Positions 43,618-55,867 of a stretch of DNA of 64,000 bases are shown here, piece after piece (positions within the stretch are counted from its first letter, which is position 1; each line of letters opens with the position of its first letter). The stretch spans positions 1 through 64,000 of the forward strand of contig JAPJBO010000699.1 of NCBI GenBank assembly GCA_030068145.1, given 5' to 3'. A model generated the notes under the pieces. It was not told the origin of the DNA, did not search any database, and worked only from the letters and a program-made list of their open reading frames with translations. The translations under genes were made by a program, and so were the position numbers. The stretch is from Diplonema papillatum. Its lineage: Eukaryota > Euglenozoa > Diplonemea > Diplonemida > Diplonemidae.

Positions 43618-43915
43618 CCTCCGACTCCCACTCCGGATTGCGGGAGTGGTTTTGCGGTCGTTTGTGCGGTCGGCCTCACTCCCTCAATGCGGGAGTGGGA
43701 CTCCCTCAATGCGGGAGTGGGGCTCCCTCAATGGGAGTGGGACTCCCTCAATGCGGGAGTGGGACCCCTCACTGCGGGAGTGGGACTCCCTCAATGAGGG
43801 AGTGGGACCCCCTCAATGCGGGAGTGGGACTCCCTCAATGGGAGTGGGACCCCCTCAATGCGGGAGTGGGACTCCCTCAATGGAGTGGCCACTCCCGCAC
43901 TTTTTCACTCCCGCA
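43618..43915. repeat. Tandem GGGAGTGGGACTCCCTCAATGC repeat
   Basis: About 12 copies of a 19-24 bp unit run from 43,680 to 43,890. GGGAGT and ACTCCC are complementary, so each unit can form a hairpin. Length variation comes from loss of GC or CGG in single copies. Confidence 0.9.
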
Positions 43916-46739
<2,824 letters not shown>

Positions 46740-47185
46740 TAGACGGAGGGGAGAAGTCAACTAAGAGTGCATCGGGTGCGGTGCTAAACACGGGACGATA
46801 TCCGGTTTAACTCGCCTGACCAGCGAATGGGATGTCCCATACTGTAACTGTTGACCATGTTATAGCATCAGGAGCACCGACAAAGAGTGCCCCAGAGATG
46901 CGGCACACCTCAAAACCGGACGATATCCGGTTTAACTCGCCTGACCAGCGAATGGGATGTCCCATACTGTAACTGTTGACCATGTTATAGCATCAGGAGC
47001 ACCGACAAAGAGTGCCCCAGAGATGCGGCACACCTCAAAACCGGACGATATCCGGTTTAACTCGCCTGACCAGCGAATGGGATGTCCCATACAGTAACTG
47101 TTGACCATGTTATAGCATCAGGAGCACCGAAAGAGTGCCCCAGAGGTGCGGCACACCTCAAAACCGGACGATATCCGGCCTACAC
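46740..47185. repeat. Tandem 123-125 bp repeat, ~3.5 copies
   Basis: Starts of GTGCCCCAGAGATGCGGC lie at 46,887, 47,012 and 47,135. Each unit has ACCGGACGATATCCGGTT, whose ends pair, and CTGTTGACCATGTTATAGCA. The three complete units are nearly identical; the flanking ones are diverged. Confidence 0.9.
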
Positions 47186-48315
47186 CACGGCAGACACTAG
47201 CAACGTGATTGTAGCAAAGCGAGAAAAACGACAAGAGTCTCCCGCAGACTTTTAACCCGCAGGGGAATTTTTACTCTAAGCACACGAAGCCGGGCCACGG
47301 TCCTAGCAATACGATCGAGGAACAGCGCCCCCCTACCGTAACCGAAGTTAAAGAATGGAGTACGAACAGGCGAAGCCACCGTATTCGGGGTTGTCTCCGT
47401 GCATGATCATGATTAGGGTGCACTTATTTGTACCCCGTTTTTGGGTGTGGCTCAACCACGGACACGGCTCCGAGGCTGACTCCACTGTGTAGAGCGGGCC
47501 AGTCGGGAAAGGTAGCGCAGAGTGTTCCATTTCCATCATGCTGTCGCGGTGATACTGTCGAGACTTACTGTCGTGCCCAGCTAGCCTTTCGCTGGCTGAA
47601 CGTCTGTTTTAGCAACCCCGCTCCCCTCCCTGGGCTCAGCACGACCTGCTCAGTTATGGTAAACCCCCAAGTGGTTTCACATGGTGGTCGCATGTTACTC
47701 TTTTTTACATCTTGTGGCACATGTCCATAACATGTGAAACCCCACAACGAGTGGGTCGTGTGCTGAAGCATCAAACGAATGTCATGTCTCCTCAGGACTC
47801 GTTTTCTCATAACCGTCCACTGTTGTATTCGCCCAAATTTACCTCCAGCACTCGGACCAGAATATATAAAAGGGAAATGCACCCTACTCCCGCTACGGAA
47901 TGGAATGGCTATATAAAGTAACAACAAGGAATGCAGCTACGATCAGGCTATCAGGGGGAGAGAACTGAACCGATTGCTCGGGGTAACGTGGGATAGGACA
48001 GTGAGCAGACCACAGGCGGCGAAGGCCAAAATGCTAGCGCAATTGGAGCAAAGGCTCTTTCGAAAGGACGAAGGCCACGACAGACCGACGAACAGAGCAC
48101 ACCCCCAACCGGTTGGCAGCCGTCCCCTTCCTTTACCGCTTCATTTGTCCAGCATTCGAGTAGACTGCAGGTGTTGCTCACTTTTTCAGAGCACTCAGAC
48201 GCGCGGAGGGAAAGAACGGCCGACGCAAGTCGCAAACATCGAAAATAAATGTGTGTGGAAGCCATTTCGAAACATAGCCAGACTGTGTGAGCCTGAAAAA
48301 GAAGAAGCTGAGGGA

Positions 48316-48351
<36 letters not shown>

Positions 48352-49845
48352 CTTGGCACTCAGAATGATCCGTCTAACGGCCTGCAGTTGAGCAGACTAA
48401 GGTTAGACACATATTCTGAGTAGCCTGAAAAAGCGAACCGCCAGAATAGGGCTCGGAGCATGACTAGACAAAGACTCGTACTAGTCGGATAGCCAGACGG
48501 AAACGGAAGCGTTTCCCTGCCAGAGCACCCACTCCCCTCTTCCCTTCCCTGTGCTTGCTCCGAGGAGGGTATCTTCTCACTCACTTGCATTCAAGACGAA
48601 CGAATCAAAAGGTTTCAAGAAAACACAAAAAGACAAAGCTGAAATATTTTTATCCTTTCCCCTTGCCGTTCCCTGTTCAATGGTATGCAATGGAATGAGC
48701 AATGAGGTACAGGGACACCCAAAGCCCTGCGAAGACACACCACCCTGGATGGAGCAAGTCTCCTGCACGGCGAGTGCGCTCGCTTGCGCTGGTCGCGCCC
48801 GCTATTGTGCTCCGTCCGTGTTTCGTTTCCATAGTGAGCTCAGAATGAAGCAGGATCACTGCTCCATGAACCAAGACTGCGTAGCTGTGTCTGCAGTTGT
48901 CTGTAGCTGGCCGTATGCCGCATCGCGAAAGGCGAATTTCGTCTAGTTAGGGTCAGGGTTCATGGGTCCTCATTGGGCCTTTTAATGTTGGGTCACGACT
49001 TTTAGGATCCTTCGGGGGTCCTTTTAGTCGGTCACGATACGGCTATGTCCCGCACGCTCGCATCCGTTGGGTGGCGCTGAGGAGGGGTTTCACCGGGCAC
49101 TCGAGCGAGTTTCGTCACTCCACCCGAAGGTTTCCCTTTTCTGTGTGGTTCCTTGACTGGCTGTTCTCGGCTTAGCATCATCGTTGGACCACTTCCGATT
49201 TCACAAAGCTCGCATTTCATCTCCGCCGCCGCTTGTGCTTCGCCTCGTGGTCCCATCTGCTTTGCGGCCAACGTCAACCACCTTCCAGCTACTGCACCAC
49301 ACTATGCCAGCCTTTCGCTACATTCTCTCCACTCCGAAAGGTTCGCTGTTGGCACGCATTCGTCGCGGTGCAAGTCGCGTCGGCTGTCCTCGTTGCTGGT
49401 AGCGACAGGATCGGAATCCGAATCCACGTTTCCTCCGAGCGGCACGCCGAGAAGCGGCTGTCATAAAGACTGATGCCCAAAATAGTACACCCAGTTCTGT
49501 TCCCAGAATTGTGTGAAGAGTTTGTGGAACGGGCAGTTTTCTTTGTCACCACAGGTTGTTGCTGTGTAAGTGCTTCGTCTGTTTCCGGTCTGCCCCAGCC
49601 CAGCCACAGAGAGTCGGACCATTCGCCAAACACGCAGACCTCGAAACGTTTACTTCCTCTTTTTTGTTTCCTCCGGCTTCGTTTTGCCGTTTCTAGTGTC
49701 ATGGATGACCTGGTGAAAATTTGTTGGCCCTCCGCGGGTCATGTCGCATGTGAGAGCTCGCAGAGCCACAAGCCAACATTTCGTCCTAAATCCCCCTTCA
49801 AAATAGAGACCAATTCTCGAATATCCCCCTACTTGTGAAAGTCTG
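47186..49845. other. Mostly intergenic; poly-A and an element-derived peptide
   Basis: TATA-like boxes lie at 47,863-47,872 (TATATAAAAG) and 47,910 (TATATAAAG), but no gene is assigned to them. A 31-A run at 48,317-48,347 could be a retroposed tail. At 49,303-49,401 a short frame begins MPAFRYILSTPKGSL, matching a minus-strand frame near 60,340. Coding exons just before 49,846 are likely but could not be delimited. Confidence 0.45.
47863..47872 (+). promoter_or_regulatory. TATA-box-like site
   Basis: TATATAAAAG, with a second TATATAAAG 47 bases on. No convincing ORF starts within a few hundred bases, so it may be fortuitous or drive a non-coding or unrecognised transcript. Confidence 0.25.
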
Positions 49846-50409
49846 ACGAGGGCAGCCCTCAAAGAAGCTGTCGGAAGCTATGCAGACTGTAAACAGTGGG
49901 GTGAGAGAAAGTGGCTTAGCTGGGTGACAATGCGAGAGATGACGGCCGAACGTCTCAGAGAGCGTTACGAGCAACAGATGAGGCAACGGCAGGACTGGTT
50001 GACAGAGGAGCGTGAAAAGCTGGACCAAGTGGAGGATGCCCTTCGCGAGATGCAGAGCATTGCGGCACCATACGTCGCTACAGGTGACAAGACCGTCGTC
50101 GGAATCATCGAGCGCCTATCTCTGGCAGCTGGGAAGCTCAGGGAGGAGAGGCTGCGTGGCATTCCAGCAGACCCGGCTGACGGCAAACCACGCGAGTGGC
50201 TCGCAAAGCGGTGCGACGAGCTGTGGGACGAAAAGCTGGCTTTCGGCGGCAGACGCAGCCGCTGGGCTGACTTGATCGCCGATGTTGAGGCGGATCTGCG
50301 CTCCGTGCGGGCTATGCCGCCACCGGCGCACAAGCCGGTCAGCATCGTCGGTACGACACGCTCCTCTGATGTCAGTACGGCGGCACTGGACTTGGACGAC
50401 CTCATGTGA
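49846..50409 (+). CDS. Coiled-coil protein, terminal exon
   Basis: The frame is open from just after TGA 49,843-49,845 and codes coherently upstream of any Met (GAALKEAVGSYADCKQWGER), so a splice acceptor near 49,848 (ACGAG) is more likely than a start at 49,930. About 185 residues follow. Residues ~35-75 are a charged Glu/Arg/Gln helix (LRERYEQQMRQRQDWLTEER) likely to form a coiled coil, and a second helical part follows (EWLAKRCDELWDEKL). The C-terminus is disordered and ends SSDVSTAALDLDDLM before TGA. I do not recognise the family. Upstream exons are not resolved. Confidence 0.55.
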   Translation, partial: TRAALKEAVGSYADCKQWGERKWLSWVTMREMTAERLRERYEQQMRQRQDWLTEEREKLDQVEDALREMQSIAAPYVATGDKTVVGIIERLSLAAGKLREERLRGIPADPADGKPREWLAKRCDELWDEKLAFGGRRSRWADLIADVEADLRSVRAMPPPAHKPVSIVGTTRSSDVSTAALDLDDLM

Positions 50410-51679
50410 GCTCTTCTGAACGTGAGCTGACGTGAGGTTTGGCATAGATGACCTTTGCTATGGGCTGACACAGTTGTGTGTTTGCAAGTTAATCCACGTG
50501 ACATACCGAATGCAGTTTAGAGCTTGGCTCTGGCTGGCGACCTGGTGGATGTCTTTGATCGCCCTGACACACGGAAACATGGCCATGTGAGCTTGGCCAC
50601 TGGTACTCCTGAGCGTGAGCTTTGTGAGGGTGGAAATTGATTGTTAAGTTGTTCCGTGCACACAGACTTATTCACGAACAGATTGCAGTTTACAAATTGA
50701 CTTTGCTAGCAACCTGAGGGTAGCCCTGGGGGTACCTGATCGTTCTTCGTGAAGAAAAAGCTGGCCATTGCTTGAACGACTGAGTCCTTACCCAAAACGT
50801 TTGCATGCCCTGCGGTGACGGTTAGACCTCGCTTCGGGATGAGTTTCTTCGCGGTCTTTTGTTGTATTTTAGTACGGACAGTCAGAAAAACAAAGCAGCA
50901 AAGGCCGCTTGAAAGGCGTGTTTTCCGACACTTTGTCCATTCTATTGACATGCGGAAAGGGCCGGTAGAAAGCAAGCACCCACGGGAGCTAGAAATAGCA
51001 TTGAGTTCTGTAGAGTGCAAGTGCCATGAAGGCAAGCGAGCACTATACCATAGCAACTGGCGTGACGACCCTGTCTCTGTCCCTCCCAGGGAGCCGCCCC
51101 GGATCTAGCCTCGCCTCGCCTCACCAAACTGACGATGGGGGCCCGCACGTTTTTATGTGTCTCTCTCTCTCTCTCTCTCACTCTTCCCCATTGCTCACCC
51201 TCGTCTCTCCCCTACAGCTAACCTCGCTCGCTTTGGCTGGAGACAAGACTTTCTGTATGATGGGAGGGGATCCCTTCTCTCCTCAGAACCTGGCTTGCAT
51301 CGGCTTGAGACGGGACGTCCGACAGGTCATAAGTACCGGCAGGAGATGCTGTGCGCTTCGGCGTTTTCTTGAGAAAGACACCAACGCAGCAACACTACGG
51401 ACGGCACTCGCCACGGCGAACGGCCTCAGGCTGCAGTCCGGCAGCTCGGGAGCCGGGGAGAATTAGAATTCTTCCTGGTGATGGATGTCTGCGCTGCACG
51501 TTCCTCCGTGTTTTCGGCAAGATTTCACCACAAATCACACAAAGCACCCCCAGGACACATTGGACCCCCCCAGCCGAAAAAAGAAAAAAGAAAACCCTCA
51601 GCGACCGTTTTCCGCTTCGGCAAGAATCGAAGCCGCGGGGGTAGCAGCCCCTTAGCTGTCTCTTTCACACCCCTCCCCC
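50410..51679. other. Intergenic or 3' flank
   Basis: No gene is supported. TCTCTCTCTCTCTCTC lies at 51,163-51,178. Two CACACGGAAAC/CACACAGAC-type segments at 50,560-50,680 recall the 3' flank at 50,410-50,500 (GAGCTTGGC, GTGAGCT), suggesting an old duplication. Confidence 0.4.
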
Positions 51680-54002
51680 ATGAGGGGGAAGCACGTGAAC
51701 CCGTTGGTGAAGAAAACCGGCGGCAAGGGGAAGGCTGCCCCGGTGCACCCGGCGCCCGTGAGGAATGTCGGCAAGGTGGGCAGGGATCACGCGGGGCCGG
51801 GGAGGAGCCCCAGCACGGTGGTCCTCGTGCCCAAGCAAGGTCCCGTGAGACCCTCGGCGTTGCGGTCTCGGCTGGCGACTTGGTGTGGGCTGTACGCCAG
51901 GGATTCGATGGACCTGCCATTCGAGGTGCTCCTCTTCGTCTATGCACTGGTTCACTTGGCCCTGCAAAATTACACCATCTACCGGACCAACCTGCTTGAC
52001 GTTGACGGCTTGGCGCTGTGCTTTTCACTAGCCGCCATCGTCCGCAGAATTGCGTGGAAGCAAGCGCAGGCAGCGTTCCGCACCGTGGGCTTGTCGTACA
52101 CAACTCTCGCAGACCCGGCGCGAGCTAAGCATCGAACCAGCGAGGACGGTTCCCTTCTCTCAGGAATCTTCTCTCTCGGTGCTGACAACAAGCCTCGCGG
52201 CGGGCTCGGCGTGTTTGCATTATTCTCGTTGGTGACCGGGACCACACTGTGCGTTTCGGTCGCTTGCGCGGTGGGGCTGCTCTATCGATATGGGATTGGT
52301 AAGGCGGTGTGGCTTGCATTTCCTGTGGCAATGTACATAGCGACCGCGTTTCATTTGGGCGAGAGAACGTGTGACAAATGCTTCAAGATCGACCTAGTGC
52401 CGGACTCTGCTGCTTCCGACTTCGTTTTGTCGCAGCACAACGTGACTTTCGAGTTGATGTCCGACGGAGGCCCACGGTGTGTTCATGTGTACGCTGATCG
52501 GAGTTCCTTCGCAGCCCTCGCCCTCAGTGTCGTCTCTGTTAGCCTCACCACCGCCTATTACACCACGCTGCTCCCCACCATCTTCGTGTCGACGTCACAC
52601 GTGTACTGGCCCGTGTCGCGCACACGACTGATAACTGTCGTTGTCCTCGTCAACACAGCAGTGCTCCTAGCGTCTCGCCTTCTCTCCTCCAGCTTCTTGC
52701 ACCTGTTTGCATCCGCTCACGCGTACGGCGCTTGGAAGCAGATGCCGCCATCCGACAAGCTCGCAGCGAAAGAAGCCAGCCTCTGGTGTCCAGACTTTGT
52801 CTACCCACAGGGCGCCCTCGTTCGATACCATCCCGACGCGGCAAAGGTGGAAAAAGTATGTACTGTGACTCCTTTCCAGACCTGATGACGATCAAATCAG
52901 GCACGGGCTGTCAATCGGTACCAGAAATGGCCTACGAATCCGACCTAGTTGGTAACGCGTGCCTGACCGTAGCCCGAACCTCATGTGCCTTCGTTTCATC
53001 TTGCCCGAAAGCAACGTCGTACGAAACAATTTTGCATGCAAATGGCTCCACACGAACGCAACAAAAGCGAACTGAAAAAAGAGGAACTGAGAGACACGGA
53101 AGCCGTGACTGAGAGACACGGAAGCCGTGATCTGCAACCAAGAGACACGCTTTGCACAACACCAGGCGCTAGCGCAGCATGACACAAGCCATATTTGAGG
53201 TGAGCAAGATGCACCAGGTCCCTCCGTCAGAGGACAAAATTCTTCGTGCAACAAGAGCGCACTAATAAATACCGCAGGTCGACAGCACAACGCTTCCTCT
53301 GTACAAGGGTTTAGGATTTGCCAACTGCAGCGCCCCTGACGATTTCATTCAGATGCTGACGTGGTATGTCTTGCTCTCATAAAATGATGGCCCGAAGACC
53401 TTTTGTGGCCAGCACAAAGTGAATAATCAAACCCGCTTCCACTCTGAGGTGTAGCCTACACAGGGAACAGCTCTTTTCATCCACTTGAACCTAGGGTCCA
53501 GTGTGCAATTTGTGCGCATGTCGATGCTCCCACTATCGCAACCATAACCCGGTCATCAAGGGTCATTTTGTGCCACGAGCCTTTTACACAACAACAGGAA
53601 GTTGTCGTCGTCTCCTTGCAAGACACAGGCGTGCATCACCCTCTTTCAGCAGACCGTGTCTCTTGGACTCCTCCTCGTTGCGATGCAGTCGGTATGCAGA
53701 GATGAACTTCTCATTCATGACCAATTCGTCCATTAAAATTCATTCGCTCCTCTCCCTTAATAGTAGCCCAGTCTGCAGCCAGCCAGATTTCTCCGAGAAA
53801 AAGCGATCTTTAACTCTAAGGAAACTGCGCATGCAATCAACATCCGTCTGTATAGAACAGGAATCAAACGCCTTCGGGTCTCGGGAGAACAACAATCTGC
53901 ACACCGCAAACGGGATCGTCGGAAACACGAAAACAGGTAGCATGGCTGGTCGTTTGCACGATGTTGCTGTTCAACTATCTTTTGCTGTTCATCGCCCTAC
54001 AG
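51680..54002 (+). CDS. Multi-pass membrane protein, unknown family, spliced
   Basis: Exon 1 (51,680-52,855) starts at ATG 51,680 and gives 392 residues: a basic, disordered N-terminus (1-75), then hydrophobic segments near 80-98, 105-122, 175-202, 208-225, 277-302 and 316-336. It ends in phase 0 at a GTATGT donor. Exon 2 (53,278-53,363) follows an acceptor CCGCAG, keeps the frame (VDSTTLPLYKGLGFANCSAP) and ends at another GTATGT. Two further in-phase exons with hydrophobic content are likely: 53,650-53,691 (QTVSLGLLLVAMQS) and 53,937-54,002 (VAWLVVCTMLLFNYLLLFIA). The join from exon 2 (phase 2) to 53,650 (phase 0) needs one more small exon. The 3' end is not resolved. The protein probably spans a membrane six or more times; no transport or catalytic motif is recognised. 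Confidence 0.75.
52856..53277 (+). other. Intron 1 of the membrane-protein gene
   Basis: Donor GTATGT at 52,856 and acceptor CGCAG ending 53,277 join phase 0 to phase 0. A short duplication (GAGAGACACGGAAGCCGTGA) lies at 53,090-53,130. Confidence 0.75.
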
Positions 54003-55494
54003 GTATGGTCTTCGCCCCATTTGAGTGGAAAGGGATACCTGCCGTTTCCGTGTTGGCTGAAACCCTGACAAAGACTGATGCACATTTAGTGGGGCAGACT
54101 TGGCTGTAGCTCATCACCCATGTAACACGCGGCAGGGTGCTTCTGTAGTCTACCGGAGGCATGATCTACCGGAAGGCATGAAGAACTGGCAATCGAACCC
54201 TTCCTTTGCTCTCAGAACCGTTGTATCCCGCACCACTCGCACACAGGCAAAGCGAACGTCCAGCAGCGACCACCTCACTCAAGATATTATGCTGCGGCTA
54301 TCGAACCAGTGATGTTCCGTTCCACAGACATGACGGTTTCAGTCTTAGCAGAAGTGCACGTAGGCTTTACAAGAAGTGGCAGGTACGGGACTACTGGATA
54401 CCACACGCGTTTTTCCGTTTGAACGAGGTTACCGTCTGATCCTCCCCTTACAGGAACGAACGTAGAGTAGAGAGGCAGTCCTGTCAAAGGCAATGGCAGG
54501 AGTTTCGAGGGTTCCGTGGTAGGCGCCAGTACAGTTTGAAAGGGCTGTTCAAACAAGCCTTCAGCCAAAGAAGGACAAATGGGGCAACTACCACGTTCCG
54601 CAACTCTTTTTCTTGTTTTACACTTTTTTCTTTGTTGTAGATAATCGCAGATCTATGTCTGTCCGACGAATACTTAGCAGTTGTAAAAGGAGAATACCCG
54701 CTCCCGAAAGACGTGACTTCCGACACCAAAGTATTCCTATACTGCGATCTTCAATTATTCCGAGCAGTATTCGCATACCACAAAAAACCTTGCACTCTAA
54801 AAAAAGCCAGACTAGCTTCTCAAAGCGCCACACAGGAGGGACGAGTCTGCACAAGGAGAAAGTCTGGTTTTCGCCACTACTTTCGAGAGATTCGGAAGAG
54901 AGAAGAGGCCCTTATTCTTTTTTTAAAAAGACGAAGAAGGTTCAAAAGAGAACAAAGGCGGGCACGCTCCGGCCTTTCAGCGTCCTTCTTTTTGTTTCTA
55001 GGCTGAGGCCTGTGGATTTTGGATCGACTACGAATCTGATGCTTATGCAAAGTAATGAAGAAAAATGCTCTTTAACATCGACAATCCTGCTTTTGTATCG
55101 ACACGATTGGGGACAGAGAAGCAAGCGAGATCACGGGCCGGAGACTGTCACAACAAGCATACCGAGAATGTGCACATCTTGAGAGGTCAGGCGCAGAAAA
55201 CGAAACGTATCATCCACAAGCATGCAGAGTATAGACTACGATAGGCAAAGATAGAGGCAATGTGCAGGAAGCTAGCACTGGCAAGATGGATCACTGAGGA
55301 ACAGTGACAGGGCGCAGACTGTCAAAACAGGCAAAGCGAGGTCATGCATATCGAGACGTCATGCGCAAAACCAGCAACGAATCACGAATTACTTTCAGCA
55401 AACCAACAGGCATCATAAGAAAAAGTAGGGGGTTGTTGTCCCTTATCATCGTGAAAAACTACGAGAGAAAAAGCAAAACGTGAGTTTCCAGACT
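54003..55494. other. 3' flank of the membrane-protein gene and intergenic
   Basis: Further 3' exons may lie near 54,330-54,440 (ARRLYKKWQ before a GTACGG donor-like site), but no phase-consistent chain was found. The remainder, to 55,494, is A-rich with short ORFs only. Confidence 0.4.
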
Positions 55495-55503
55495 CTATAA
55501 AAG
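55495..55503 (+). promoter_or_regulatory. Candidate TATA box of the PABP-like gene
   Basis: CTATAAAAG lies 365 bases before the ATG, followed by a pyrimidine-rich leader with TTCTACAG and ACTTTAG sites that could be 5'-UTR intron acceptors. Confidence 0.35.
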
Positions 55504-55867
55504 AAAAGAGCACCGGGAAGAATCTTCTCATCAACACACGTGTTCTTTCAAATCATCGTTTCTTTTTTTTCCTTCTACAGTAAACAAAAACGAGACACAA
55601 ACAAAACCCCCACAACATCATTTTGCTCTTGTTTTTTTTACTTTAGGGTTTCCGTCATCCGGTTGTTCTCTCTGTGCGAGGTTCATCCTTTCCGGTTCTC
55701 TGCTGCCTTTTTTCTTTTTCGTTTGTTTTGCCCTCACTTTCCCCTAGTCTGAGTCGGGGACTTTGTTGCAAAAAGAAGACAAAACAAAATCACGCTGTCA
55801 GAACGCGCTCTTAGCGACGTTCCATCGGTAACTCACAAACACACAAAGAACAAAAGCCGTCGCAGCG

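Noticed and set aside
47863..48423. Gene driven by the TATA box at 47,863
   Set aside because: The 149-codon frame at 47,974 ends in a poly-Lys stretch from the A-run and has no domain or splice support.
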